Shown: positions 26,143 through 35,248, counted from the stretch's first letter. The stretch: DNA of 64,000 nt from Daejeonella rubra (GCF_900103545.1 NZ_FNHH01000002.1:209462-273461); one strand, 5' to 3'. The notes: generated by a model from the sequence alone, not told the origin. Made by a program: numbers and translations.

Positions 26143-26943
26143 ATGCAAAAACGCACATTTACAGATCAGATGGGTCGGGTTATTTCCCTTAATTATCCAC
26201 CCAAAAGGATTATTTCGCTGGTTCCTTCGCAAACTGAATTTCTCTTTGACTTGGGTTTAGACGAGGAGGTAATCGGAATAACTAAATTCTGTATCCATCC
26301 AAATGATAAGTTCAAGTCTAAAACAAAGGTTGGTGGCACAAAAAAGCTTAATCTGGAGAAAATAAGAAGTTTGAATCCGGATCTTATTATAGGAAACAAA
26401 GAGGAAAACGAACAGAGTCAAATGGAGGAGTTAATGAACGAATTCCCAGTTTGGATGAGTGATATCCTGGTTCTTGAAGATTCTGTAGAGATGATAAAAC
26501 AGGTAGGTATTCTGACGGGGCATGCTGAGGAGGCCGAATTAATTGCTTCAACTATTATAAATAGTTTTGCAGATCTTCAATCTGTAAGTGCAGACAATTT
26601 AAAAACTGCTTATTTTATCTGGAAGGATCCATACATGTTGGCTGGAAAAAATACATTTATTGATAATATTTTAGCAAAGGCTGGTTTTGCTAATTCATTA
26701 ACTATGAACCGGTACCCTGTAGTGAGTTTAGAGCAGTTGGAGGAGCTTGGTCCGGAAGTGATATTTCTATCTTCAGAGCCCTATCCATTTAAGGATGAAC
26801 ATGCTCAGGAGATGAAGTCTAAGTTTCCAAACTCAAAAGTATTGATCGTGGATGGAGAGCTATTCTCCTGGTATGGCAGCCGGCTTCTGCATACCCCTGA
26901 CTATTTAAGATCACTTATAAAGCAAGTAAATTGTCATTCTTAA
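26143..26943 (+). CDS. BtuF-like helical-backbone metal receptor without signal peptide
   Basis: A 266-residue protein of the periplasmic binding protein family that binds cobalamin or siderophores: PKRIISLVPSQTEFLFDLGL, VIGITKFCIHP, LNLEKIRSLNPDLIIGNKEE, and MLAGKNTFIDNILAKAGFAN. Unlike true transport receptors it has neither signal peptide nor lipobox, beginning MQKRTFTDQMGRVISL, and there is no permease or ATPase gene nearby. Cytoplasmic versions of this fold are recurrent in Bacteroidetes and may sense or scavenge cobamides or metals. Fold confident, function not. Confidence 0.75.
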   Translation: MQKRTFTDQMGRVISLNYPPKRIISLVPSQTEFLFDLGLDEEVIGITKFCIHPNDKFKSKTKVGGTKKLNLEKIRSLNPDLIIGNKEENEQSQMEELMNEFPVWMSDILVLEDSVEMIKQVGILTGHAEEAELIASTIINSFADLQSVSADNLKTAYFIWKDPYMLAGKNTFIDNILAKAGFANSLTMNRYPVVSLEQLEELGPEVIFLSSEPYPFKDEHAQEMKSKFPNSKVLIVDGELFSWYGSRLLHTPDYLRSLIKQVNCHS

Positions 26944-26962
26944 ATAATAAGCACAATAGATT

Positions 26963-26992
26963 TTGTAATTATGTAGAAAAAGGTTAGTTTTG
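26963..26992 (+). promoter_or_regulatory. Consensus promoter of tRNA-Leu
   Basis: TTG (26963-26965, within TTTTG), a 19-base spacer and TAGTTTTG (26985-26992) match both Bacteroidetes boxes exactly and with the same spacing as the histone-like gene promoter. The start should be near 26998, about 70 bases ahead of the tRNA. Confidence 0.7.
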
Positions 26993-27068
26993 CCGACCGA
27001 AATACTTCTAGAAAAGCTGAGTTTTTACGCTCATTGATCTGAAGAATTTTGAAAATAATCCTAAATAT

Positions 27069-27150
27069 GCGGATGTGGCGTAATTGGTAGCCGCACCAGA
27101 CTTAGGATCTGGCGCTTCACGGCGTGGGGGTTCGAGTCCCTTCATCCGCA
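27069..27150 (+). tRNA. tRNA-Leu (anticodon UAG)
   Basis: An 82-base class II tRNA. Acceptor arms GCGGATG (27069-27075) and CATCCGC (27143-27149) pair fully, with discriminator A. The anticodon stem CCAGA/TCTGG encloses the loop CTTAGGA, anticodon TAG, so it reads CUA and related Leu codons. A long variable arm (GCTTCACGGC) and the T-arm loop TTCGAGT are present. CCA is not encoded, as is usual for this phylum. Confidence 0.95.
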
Positions 27151-27156
27151 CTGATT

Positions 27157-27186
27157 AATTCCCCGGCTACAAACCGGGGAATTTTT
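27157..27186 (+). terminator. Terminator after tRNA-Leu
   Basis: AATTCCCCGG (27157-27166) pairs perfectly with CCGGGGAATT (27174-27183) and runs into five T residues. It ends the tRNA transcript just ahead of the trigger factor gene. Confidence 0.85.
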
Positions 27187-27217
27187 GTATAAACTAAAAC
27201 GACATAAAACTCAGAAA

Positions 27218-28564
27218 ATGAACATTACACAGGACAAAATAGACAATCTGAATTCTGTACTTACTGTTAAGATTAATCCTGAAGATTACAAAGAGCGTGT
27301 AGAAAAGGCGATCAAAGCCCAGGCTAAAAAAGCAAAATTGCCTGGATTCCGTCCTGGAATGGTACCTGCAGCGCATATAAAAAAAATGTATGGTAAGAGT
27401 ATTTTAGTTGATGAGGTCAACAATATTCTGAATGATACATTAAGTAATTATATAACCGATAATAAGCTTGAAGTTCTTGGACAGCCATTGCCTAAGATCG
27501 ATGACAGCAAGGAGTTTAATTGGGATTTTACCGATAATTTTGAGTTCGTTTACGAACTTGGATTGGCTCCTGAGTTTGACCTTGAATTTACATCTAAAGA
27601 TAAATTGGTCAATTATCAGGTGAAGGTGGATCCTGAAACTCTGGCATCCCGTATCACCAACTTAAGAAAAAGCTATGGCAAAATGTCAAATCCTGACGTA
27701 TCGGCAGATGATGATGTTTTGTATGCAGATTTAAAGCAACTTTCTGCTGATGGTTCTGTTTTTGAAGGTGGTATTAGTGCTACTGCATCTGTTCGTTTAG
27801 ATCAGGTAAGTGACACTAAGATTAAAAAGTCACTTATTGGATTAAAGAAAGAAGATATAGTGGATGTGGATCTTCAAAAAGCATTTGATGGCAATGCTAC
27901 AATTATTGCCAAGGTTTTAAATATTTCTGAAGAGGATGCACAAGACCTGAAATCTAAATTTCAGTTAACGGTTAAGAATATTAATCGTCTGGAAGAAGGA
28001 GATTTGAATCAGGAGTTCTTTGATAAGATATTCGGTGTTGATGTTGTTAAAACTGAAGAGGAGTTTAAAGAGAAGATCAGAGAAGAGCTTGAAAGCATGA
28101 TGGTTCAGAATGCTGACCAGAAACTTCAGGCAGATATGCTTCAGTTTGGTTTAGATAAAGTTAAACTAAGCCTTCCTGATGAATTTTTAAAGCGCTGGTT
28201 AAAAGCGACCAATGAAAAACTGAGCGATGAGGAATTGGAACAGGGTTATGAAGATTTTGCACGTAACCTTCGCTGGACTTTAATTGAAAATAAGATCATT
28301 AAGGATAATAAACTCGAGATCAAATATGAAGAAGTCTTTGCAGCTGCTAAAAATCGTTTAGATTCTCAGTTCCGTATGTACAGTCCGCAGCCGCTTTCTG
28401 AGGAACAACTGGGACAGTATACTGCACAGTTTTTGCAGAATAAAGAAAATGCAAACAGAATATTTGAAGAGGTTAAAGCTCAGCATGTATTTGAATATTT
28501 GAAAGGTGTTATTACCTTAGATAAAAAGGAAATTCAATATGATAAATTCCTTGAGTTAAAGTAA
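27218..28564 (+). CDS. tig: Trigger factor, ribosome-associated chaperone
   Basis: A 448-residue chaperone for nascent chains. The start is ATG 27218 (MNITQDKIDNLNSVLTV); a TTG at 27185 opens the frame earlier but lies inside the tRNA terminator. The ribosome-binding signature GFRPGMVP is at residues 43-50. The middle region (about 150-240) corresponds to the FKBP-like domain but is divergent, and the C-terminal arms follow. The order tig-clpP-clpX is conserved in many bacteria and supports the call: newly made chains meet the chaperone while the protease handles failed ones. Confidence 0.92.
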   Translation: MNITQDKIDNLNSVLTVKINPEDYKERVEKAIKAQAKKAKLPGFRPGMVPAAHIKKMYGKSILVDEVNNILNDTLSNYITDNKLEVLGQPLPKIDDSKEFNWDFTDNFEFVYELGLAPEFDLEFTSKDKLVNYQVKVDPETLASRITNLRKSYGKMSNPDVSADDDVLYADLKQLSADGSVFEGGISATASVRLDQVSDTKIKKSLIGLKKEDIVDVDLQKAFDGNATIIAKVLNISEEDAQDLKSKFQLTVKNINRLEEGDLNQEFFDKIFGVDVVKTEEEFKEKIREELESMMVQNADQKLQADMLQFGLDKVKLSLPDEFLKRWLKATNEKLSDEELEQGYEDFARNLRWTLIENKIIKDNKLEIKYEEVFAAAKNRLDSQFRMYSPQPLSEEQLGQYTAQFLQNKENANRIFEEVKAQHVFEYLKGVITLDKKEIQYDKFLELK

Positions 28565-28660
28565 ATGATGATTGTTTTTGGTCTTATTAATTCCATTTAT
28601 TTTGATCTTTCATTTACTGCATTAAAAATAAGTGTTAAATAATAATTAGAATATCTCAAA

Positions 28661-29359
28661 ATGAACATTGATAAGAACGAATTCAGAAAATATGCGGTAA
28701 AACATCATCGCATAGGAAGTCAGCATGTAGATAGTTTTATTGGAAGGGTTCAAAATGCTTCTTTACCTACTGCAATGACTCCATATATCATTGAAGAGCG
28801 TCAATTAAACGTAGCACAAATGGATGTGTTTTCACGTTTAATGATGGATAGGATCATTTTTTTAGGTGATGCGGTTCATGAGGGGATTGCGAATATCATA
28901 CAAGCCCAGTTATTGTTTCTTCAATCAACTGATGCTAAAAGAGACATCCAGATCTATATTAATTCTCCCGGTGGTTCTGTATATGCAGGTTTAGGTATTT
29001 ATGATACTATGCAATATATATCACCTGATGTTGCAACTATCTGTACCGGTATGGCAGCGTCAATGGCAGCTGTATTGCTTTGTGCCGGAACCAAAGGTAA
29101 GCGAGCGGCATTGCCTCACTCAAGAGTAATGATTCATCAACCATCTGGAGGTGCTCAGGGTGTTGCATCTGATATGGAGATCAACTTGCGTGAGATGTTA
29201 AAACTTAAAAAAGAACTTTACGATATCATTGCCAAACATTCAGGTCAAACCTATGAATGGGTTGAACGGGCATCTGACCGCGATTATTGGATGATTGCAA
29301 ATGAAGCCAAAGAGTTTGGTATGATTGATGAAGTATTAGTTGGAACCGGAGATAAATAA
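28661..29359 (+). CDS. clpP: ATP-dependent Clp protease proteolytic subunit
   Basis: A 232-residue self-assembling serine protease. The catalytic triad is visible: S134 in TGMAASMAAVLLCAG, H159 in HSRVMIHQPSGGAQG and D208 in SDRDYWMIANEA. The oxyanion strand is YINSPGGSVYAGLGIYD. A 30-residue N-terminal extension relative to the mature protease suits the family propeptide. It lies 96 bases after tig, with a likely internal promoter region, and two bases ahead of clpX, so it is co-translated with its partner ATPase. Confidence 0.95.
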   Translation: MNIDKNEFRKYAVKHHRIGSQHVDSFIGRVQNASLPTAMTPYIIEERQLNVAQMDVFSRLMMDRIIFLGDAVHEGIANIIQAQLLFLQSTDAKRDIQIYINSPGGSVYAGLGIYDTMQYISPDVATICTGMAASMAAVLLCAGTKGKRAALPHSRVMIHQPSGGAQGVASDMEINLREMLKLKKELYDIIAKHSGQTYEWVERASDRDYWMIANEAKEFGMIDEVLVGTGDK

Positions 29360-29361
29360 GA

Positions 29362-30600
29362 ATGAGTAAAGGAAATAAAGATGTTAAATGTTCATTCTGC
29401 GGCTCCGGCAAGCAGGATACGCTCATGCTGATCGCTGGTCTGGATGCCCATATTTGTGATAAGTGTGTTACTCAGGCTAATCAGATCCTTGCGGAAGAAC
29501 TTAATGTCCGTAAAACTAAATCAACTCAAACTTTTGAAACCCTTTTAAAGCCTATAGAGATCAAAACGCATCTTGACCAATATGTGATTGGACAGGATCA
29601 GGCAAAAAAAATACTTTCTGTGGCTGTTTATAACCACTACAAGCGTCTGAACCAAAAAATTGGGAAAGATGAGGTGGAAATTGAAAAGTCGAACATTATA
29701 ATGGTTGGCGAAACAGGAACTGGAAAAACTTTACTTGCCAAAACCATCGCCAAAGTATTAAATGTGCCATTTTGTATCTGTGATGCTACTGTGTTAACTG
29801 AAGCTGGATATGTTGGAGAGGATGTAGAAAGTATTTTGACACGTTTGCTACAGGCCGCAGATTATGATGTGACTGCTGCCGAACGTGGTATTGTATATAT
29901 TGATGAGGTTGATAAGATCGCCCGCAAGAGTGATAACCCTTCTATTACACGCGATGTGTCAGGAGAAGGGGTTCAGCAGGCCTTATTGAAGATATTAGAA
30001 GGAACTATAGTTAATGTTCCGCCCCAGGGAGGAAGAAAACACCCTGATCAGAAAATGATCGCTGTAAACACAAATAACATTCTGTTCATTTGTGGTGGAG
30101 CATTTGATGGTATTGAGAAGAAGATCGCGAACAGGCTTCGGACTCAAACAGTTGGATACAAAGTTGAAAAAGAAGAGTTTAATATTGACCTGAAAAACCT
30201 ATATAAATATATAACCCCACAGGATCTTAAATCATTCGGACTTATACCTGAACTGATTGGAAGGCTTCCGGTAATTACTCACCTGAATCCATTGGATAGG
30301 GAAACTTTATTAAGTATATTGACGGAACCAAGAAATTCACTGATCAAACAGTATAAAAAGTTGTTTGAATATGAAAATGTAAATCTTGAGTTTGAGAAGG
30401 ATGTGATGGAATTCATTGTTGATAAAGCAATGGAATTTAAGCTTGGCGCGAGGGGCTTAAGGTCGATTTGTGAAGCAATCATGATCGATGCTATGTATGA
30501 AACGCCTTCAGGTAAAACAGGAAAAGAATTGTATATCACACTGGATTATGCCAAAGATAAATTTGAAAAATCTGATCTGAAAAAGTTAAAAGTTGCATAA
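29362..30600 (+). CDS. clpX: Clp protease ATP-binding subunit ClpX
   Basis: A 412-residue AAA+ unfoldase. The N-terminal zinc finger has the four Cys of CSFCGSGK and CDKC; Walker A is GETGTGKT (116-123), the pore loop is GYVGED, Walker B is IDEVDK (D181, E182), and the sensor/arginine region continues with FGLIPELIGRLPV and KLGARGLRSICE. The loop that contacts ClpP, IGF in E. coli, reads VGY here (near residue 264), a conservative change. It directly follows clpP. The hairpin after its stop codon ends the operon. Confidence 0.95.
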   Translation: MSKGNKDVKCSFCGSGKQDTLMLIAGLDAHICDKCVTQANQILAEELNVRKTKSTQTFETLLKPIEIKTHLDQYVIGQDQAKKILSVAVYNHYKRLNQKIGKDEVEIEKSNIIMVGETGTGKTLLAKTIAKVLNVPFCICDATVLTEAGYVGEDVESILTRLLQAADYDVTAAERGIVYIDEVDKIARKSDNPSITRDVSGEGVQQALLKILEGTIVNVPPQGGRKHPDQKMIAVNTNNILFICGGAFDGIEKKIANRLRTQTVGYKVEKEEFNIDLKNLYKYITPQDLKSFGLIPELIGRLPVITHLNPLDRETLLSILTEPRNSLIKQYKKLFEYENVNLEFEKDVMEFIVDKAMEFKLGARGLRSICEAIMIDAMYETPSGKTGKELYITLDYAKDKFEKSDLKKLKVA

Positions 30601-30605
30601 ATGAG

Positions 30606-30628
30606 CCCCGATTCAATCGGGGTTTTTT
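30606..30628 (+). terminator. Terminator after clpX
   Basis: CCCCGAT (30606-30612) pairs with ATCGGGG (30616-30622), followed by six T residues. An ATG just in front of it (30601) belongs to the same frame as the next gene but is not its start. Confidence 0.85.
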
Positions 30629-30648
30629 GTAAGCTAAAAAATGGAATT

Positions 30649-31506
30649 ATGAATAAAAAACAAGAACCCAAAGTTGAAGCTCCGGAATCTGTAAAAAAGA
30701 CTACTGAAGTTGAGACTCCCGTTAAATCGGGACTTAAAAATAAGTCGGATATTGTTGACAACTGGTTGCCCCGCTATACCGGCCGTCCATTAACAGAGTT
30801 TAGTAAATTTATTCTATTAACTAATTTTTCCAGGTACCTCAACTTATTTTCGGAATGGAATGATAATGCTCCTATAATCGGACTTGATAAACCTATGCAG
30901 AGTGTCTCAGCCAATGGAATTACATTAATAAATTTCGGAATGGGTAGCCCCATGGCTGCAACCATGATGGATCTGTTGACGGCCATTCAGCCAAAGGCAG
31001 TTTTGTTTTTGGGAAAGTGTGGAGGATTAAAAAAGAAGAATAAGATCGGTGATCTGATCTTACCAATAGCTGCAATCAGAGGTGAGGGAACTTCCAATGA
31101 TTATCTTCCTGCTGAAGTTCCTGCATTACCAGCATTTGCTTTGCAAAAGGCAATCTCAACAACCATTCGTGATCACTCGCGTGATTATTGGACTGGAACT
31201 GTATATACTACTAACCGTAGGGTTTGGGAGCATGATAAGAGCTTTAAGAAATATCTCAAAACTTTAAGAGCAATGGCGGTTGATATGGAAACTGCAACAA
31301 TTTTTACAACCGGTTTTGCGAATAAGATTCCAACAGGTGCATTATTATTGGTATCAGACCAACCAATGATACCAGAGGGTGTAAAGACAGCTGAAAGTGA
31401 TTCAAATGTTACTGAACAGTATGTTGAGACGCACCTGAGAGTGGGAATAGACTCATTAAAGCAATTGATAAATAATGGTTTAACTGTGAAGCATTTGAAA
31501 TTCTAA
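30649..31506 (+). CDS. AMP nucleosidase
   Basis: A 285-residue enzyme that splits AMP to adenine and ribose 5-phosphate. Start ATG 30649 is chosen because the earlier in-frame ATG at 30601 sits in the clpX terminator. After a charged 30-residue leader come DNWLPRYTGRPLTEF, ITLINFGMGSPMAATMMDLL, KAVLFLGKCGGLKKKNKIGD, AIRGEGTSNDYLPAEVPALP and the phosphorylase signature MAVDMETATIFTTGF. These are close to the Bacteroidetes AMP nucleosidase class, which is shorter than E. coli Amn. The leader (KVEAPESVKKTTEVETPVKS) looks disordered and may be strain-specific. Confidence 0.88.
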   Translation: MNKKQEPKVEAPESVKKTTEVETPVKSGLKNKSDIVDNWLPRYTGRPLTEFSKFILLTNFSRYLNLFSEWNDNAPIIGLDKPMQSVSANGITLINFGMGSPMAATMMDLLTAIQPKAVLFLGKCGGLKKKNKIGDLILPIAAIRGEGTSNDYLPAEVPALPAFALQKAISTTIRDHSRDYWTGTVYTTNRRVWEHDKSFKKYLKTLRAMAVDMETATIFTTGFANKIPTGALLLVSDQPMIPEGVKTAESDSNVTEQYVETHLRVGIDSLKQLINNGLTVKHLKF

Positions 31507-31678
31507 TCCAAATAGCTTCCAGATATATTAACCATATTTAACTTAAGACATATACTGTTTTTCACCCAATTTCCATTGGTTAATACTACTAAAACAGTAG
31601 ATTTTTAAAATATAATTTCGTGTGTTTAATAGATGCGATACAATCTTTGTATTTTATTCACTTTTGGCATTTAATCTG

Positions 31679-31706
31679 TTGTTACGAGCTTAAATGCTTA
31701 TTTTTG
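31679..31706 (+). promoter_or_regulatory. Candidate promoter placing transcription at the start codon of the next gene
   Basis: TTG (31679-31681), 17 bases and TATTTTTG (31699-31706), followed by CACT and then the ATG at 31711. The -7 box is exact but the spacer is two bases short. If used, transcription would begin at or within a few bases of the ATG, giving a leaderless message. Confidence 0.4.
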
Positions 31707-31710
31707 CACT

Positions 31711-33072
31711 ATGTGGTATAATAATATTCTTGAAACCATTGGGAATACTCCTTTGGTCAAATTGAACAATATAACGAAGGATGTTAAAGCTACGGTTTTA
31801 GCAAAGATCGAAACAACCAATCCTGGTAACTCAATTAAGGATAGGATGGCCGTGAAGATGATTGAAGATGCAGAGCGGAGCGGTAAACTGAAGCCAGGAG
31901 GTACTATTATTGAAGGCACATCCGGAAACACTGGAATGGGGCTTGCAATGGCAGCAATAATAAAGGGCTATAAGTGTATTTTTACTACCACAGATAAGCA
32001 GTCAAAAGAAAAAGTTGATGCTTTGCGGGCTTTTGGGGCTGAAGTTATTGTGTGTCCTACAAATGTTGACCCTGAAGATCCCAGATCATATTATTCTGTT
32101 TCCTCGCGCCTGGAGCGTGAAGTTCCAAATTCATGGAAACCAAATCAGTATGATAATTTGTCAAACTCTCTGGCTCACTATGAACAGACCGGTCCTGAAA
32201 TCTGGAAACAAACAGATGGTAAGATCACTCATCTTGTAGTTGGGGTTGGTACTGGTGGAACTATCTCAGGTACTGGTAAATACCTTAAAGAACAGAATCC
32301 TGATATAAAAATATGGGGTATTGATACTTATGGATCCGTGTTTAAAAAGTACAAGGAAACGGGAATTTTGGATAAAAATGAGATCTATCCTTATATTACC
32401 GAGGGAATAGGGGAAGACTTTCTGCCGAAAAACGTAGACTTTAATATCATTGACCGATTTGAAAAGGTAACAGATAAGGATGCTGCTCTGATGACCCGGG
32501 ATATTGCCAGAAAAGAGGGAATATTTGCTGGTAATTCTGCAGGATCTGCACTTGCCGGACTTATGCAGTTGAAGGATGAACTAAAAGAAGGTGATGTAGT
32601 TGTTATCATTTTTCATGACCATGGTTCCAGATACATGGGCAAAATGTATAATGAAGACTGGTTAAGGGAGCGTGGTTTTCTTGCTGATGAGAAACTTACA
32701 GCTAAGTCAATTTTATCAAAACGCGGGAGACAAGAAATTGTTACCATTGATTGTGAACAATCTGTTTTGCAGGCAATCAACACAATAAAATCATTGAATA
32801 TTTCCCAGATTCCAGTTACTCAGAAAGGAATGGTTGTAGGGAAAATAACGGAGAGCGATATTTTGAACGCAGTATTGGAGAATCCATCACTTCGTTCGGG
32901 TTCTGTAAAGGATATCATGACTGCTTCTTTTCCTTTTGTGGATCTGAATACAACCATAGATAAGATCACAAGTATTATTAATAAAGAAAATATGGCGGTT
33001 CTTGTTGAAGATCAGAATGGTAATATTGAGATCATAACTCAATATGATATCATCAATGCTATATCAGTCTGA
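31711..33072 (+). CDS. Cystathionine beta-synthase with C-terminal CBS pair
   Basis: A 453-residue PLP enzyme that joins serine and homocysteine (or makes cysteine). Fold-type II features: PLP lysine K43 in NPGNSIKDRMA, EGTSGNTG (68-75) and the phosphate loop GVGTGGTISGTGKYL. Residues from about 335 form two CBS motifs (ITESDILNAVLENPS and the final ITQYDIINAIS), which usually bind adenosyl ligands and regulate activity. The N-terminal haem domain of animal enzymes is absent, as normal in bacteria. It may work with the PLP enzyme at 10539 in reverse trans-sulfuration. It ends four bases from the opposing glycosyltransferase gene. Confidence 0.88.
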   Translation: MWYNNILETIGNTPLVKLNNITKDVKATVLAKIETTNPGNSIKDRMAVKMIEDAERSGKLKPGGTIIEGTSGNTGMGLAMAAIIKGYKCIFTTTDKQSKEKVDALRAFGAEVIVCPTNVDPEDPRSYYSVSSRLEREVPNSWKPNQYDNLSNSLAHYEQTGPEIWKQTDGKITHLVVGVGTGGTISGTGKYLKEQNPDIKIWGIDTYGSVFKKYKETGILDKNEIYPYITEGIGEDFLPKNVDFNIIDRFEKVTDKDAALMTRDIARKEGIFAGNSAGSALAGLMQLKDELKEGDVVVIIFHDHGSRYMGKMYNEDWLRERGFLADEKLTAKSILSKRGRQEIVTIDCEQSVLQAINTIKSLNISQIPVTQKGMVVGKITESDILNAVLENPSLRSGSVKDIMTASFPFVDLNTTIDKITSIINKENMAVLVEDQNGNIEIITQYDIINAISV

Positions 33073-33076
33073 TCAA

Positions 33077-34525
33077 TTATTGACCTGATCTCTCATCATA
33101 AGCACAAAACAGAACAAAACCAAAACCTGATAACATTAATAAATGATAGATCAGAAATCCGAAATCCTTAAAATATAGTCCGGCAAGAGCAGCTAGAAAA
33201 AAATAAATAAATAGTAGAAATTCAGGAATAAATTTCCCCAGCCTCTGCTTCTTTGAATAGTGATTTTCCTCTTTTGATTCGCTGAACTTTGGGGTTCTGA
33301 TAAACGCTGTTTTTTGGCCTTGAATTCCTTTTAAAATAGCTATGGTATTGTGATATGACATACCCATCGATACAACTATAGCTATCGGAAATGCACTTAT
33401 GATCTCTATTATTGCGTCAATTGCTTTCTTTTTATCCATTAAAATTGCTGTAAAGCAATAAAGAAAATTGATTAGCAAGACTATAATTAATGAGGTACTC
33501 CAATTAAAGAACTGATCAAATTCAGTTGATTTATTCTTCAAAATCATTAGAGGAACACTTAGCAAACTTGTTATGAGGATAAATGCATAGATATAATTGT
33601 TTAGGAGCTGCAGGCTTCCAAACAATTTTGTTGAAAGAGGTAGTTTACATTTCCATAGTCTGACCATCAGTTTTTTGGAGGTTTCAACTCCTCCCTTTAT
33701 CCATCGAAATTGTTGTGATCTTACTGCACTGAGCAGATTCGGAAGTTCCGCAGGAGAAATGATTTCAGGACAATAATTGAACCTCCATCCTTTCATTTGG
33801 GCACGATAACTCAGGTCTAGATCTTCTGTAAGTGTATCAGCTTCCCATCCTCCTGCATTTTCAATACAGGATTTTCTCCAAATTCCAGCGGTGCCATTAA
33901 AACTTATAAAATATCCACCCTTTGCACGACCATCCTGGTCAATAATAAAGTGACTGTTTAGTCCGATTTCCTGTGCTCTTGTGAGCCATGACTCCCGTGG
34001 ATTGATATGTCCCCATCTGGTTTGCACCATTCCAATTTTATCATGGCTGAAATGTGGTAGAGTGTTGATCAAAAAATCCGGACCCGCAATAAAGTCGGCA
34101 TCAAAAATCGCAATGTATTCTCCTGTAGCCAAAGTTAACCCGTTTTGTAGAGCACCCGCCTTAAATCCTGTTCTGTTTTCGCGTTTAATATGAGAGATTG
34201 TAAAACCTAATGCCCTTAATTTCCCTGTTATTTGTTCAATAATAGCACTTGTATCATCATTAGAATCGTCAAGAACCTGTATTTCTAACTTGTCTTTAGG
34301 GTAGTTTAAATTGGAAATTGAATCCAGGAGTCTTTTAATTACAAATCGTTCGTTATAAATTGGTAACTGGATGGTTATAAGAGGAAAGGTTTCTAATTGA
34401 ATTTTGGGATTTACTTTATTCCTGTTTGCTAAAAAAGTAATTAGCAGCGCTAACTGTCCAAGACTGAAGAGGATGATGAAGAAGAAAAAAAAACTATATA
34501 AAATTATAATGCCAAGCGCTAACAT
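33077..34525 (-). CDS. Membrane family 2 glycosyltransferase, cellulose synthase-like
   Basis: A 482-residue processive-type GT2 enzyme from ATG 34525. A start at 34600 would add 25 residues but overlap the upstream gene by 56 bases, so the shorter form is preferred. One membrane helix precedes the catalytic domain, which shows VLDDSNDDTS, AIFDADFIAGPDFL, TEDLDLSYRAQMKGW and the Q-x-x-R-W signature in RSQQFRWIKGG. Four helices follow. The layout fits synthases that polymerise or transfer a single sugar with membrane extrusion. It is last in an operon with a second GT2 enzyme and two redox proteins. The sugar is unknown. Confidence 0.82.
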   Translation of the reverse strand: MLALGIIILYSFFFFFIILFSLGQLALLITFLANRNKVNPKIQLETFPLITIQLPIYNERFVIKRLLDSISNLNYPKDKLEIQVLDDSNDDTSAIIEQITGKLRALGFTISHIKRENRTGFKAGALQNGLTLATGEYIAIFDADFIAGPDFLINTLPHFSHDKIGMVQTRWGHINPRESWLTRAQEIGLNSHFIIDQDGRAKGGYFISFNGTAGIWRKSCIENAGGWEADTLTEDLDLSYRAQMKGWRFNYCPEIISPAELPNLLSAVRSQQFRWIKGGVETSKKLMVRLWKCKLPLSTKLFGSLQLLNNYIYAFILITSLLSVPLMILKNKSTEFDQFFNWSTSLIIVLLINFLYCFTAILMDKKKAIDAIIEIISAFPIAIVVSMGMSYHNTIAILKGIQGQKTAFIRTPKFSESKEENHYSKKQRLGKFIPEFLLFIYFFLAALAGLYFKDFGFLIYHLLMLSGFGFVLFCAYDERSGQ

Positions 34526-34544
34526 GATTGATTTGAATCCCGGA

Positions 34545-35246
34545 TTAAATATTTTTAAAGATGGTAAGTAATATTTTATATCCGGCCATAATAGTTCCAT
34601 AGATAGTCCCGGATACTTTACTTACTCCAATTCTTCTTCTATAGCTTACCGGTACTTCTGTAAAATTCATTTTGTGTTTTGCTGCCTTTACCTGCATTTC
34701 TACTGTCCAGCCAAAGGTCTTATCCTTCATGTCTATTTGTTGCAAGGCTTTCCATCGAATTGCTCTGAATGGTCCCAGGTCCGTAAAATGGACATTGTAG
34801 AATGATTTTATCAGTTGTGTTGCCAGCCAGTTTCCTGCTATTTGCTGAATAAGCATAGATCCTGGTTCCCTTACACCCAAAACTCTTGACCCGATCACCA
34901 TATCATAACCTGAATTTAGTATTGGGGCAATAAGTATGTTAATTTCGCCAGGAAAGTCTGAATAATCGCCATCTAAGAATACAATAATATCTTCAGGATC
35001 TGCTTTTGACTGGAGATGATCAATACCTTTCAGGCAGCTGTATCCGTATCCTTTTCTATTTTCCCTTAGGACAGTAGCCCCGTGCTCATTTGCAACTTTC
35101 CCTGTATTATCTGTGGAAGCATTATCAACAACAATCGTTTCATGTACCAGTTTGGGAATATCTGAAATGACTTTCCCTATCGATTGACTTTCGTTGAATG
35201 CAGGTATGATTACATAAACTATTGGTTTTTTGGTATCAGCACTCAT
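34545..35246 (-). CDS. Soluble family 2 glycosyltransferase, dolichyl-phosphate-mannose-synthase-like
   Basis: A 233-residue GT2 enzyme: VYVIIPAFNESQSIGKVI, ETIVVDNASTDNTGKVA, RENRKGYGYSCLKGIDHL and the metal-binding IVFLDGDYSDFPGEI. The C-terminal part (FTDLGPFRAIRWKALQQIDM, VPVSYRRRIGVSKVSGT) matches enzymes that load a sugar onto a polyprenyl phosphate or lipid. No convincing C-terminal membrane pair is present. It starts two bases after the polyferredoxin gene stop. It may supply the donor for a GT-C enzyme such as the one at 24791; this is inference. Confidence 0.85.
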   Translation of the reverse strand: MSADTKKPIVYVIIPAFNESQSIGKVISDIPKLVHETIVVDNASTDNTGKVANEHGATVLRENRKGYGYSCLKGIDHLQSKADPEDIIVFLDGDYSDFPGEINILIAPILNSGYDMVIGSRVLGVREPGSMLIQQIAGNWLATQLIKSFYNVHFTDLGPFRAIRWKALQQIDMKDKTFGWTVEMQVKAAKHKMNFTEVPVSYRRRIGVSKVSGTIYGTIMAGYKILLTIFKNI

Positions 35247-35248
35247 TA

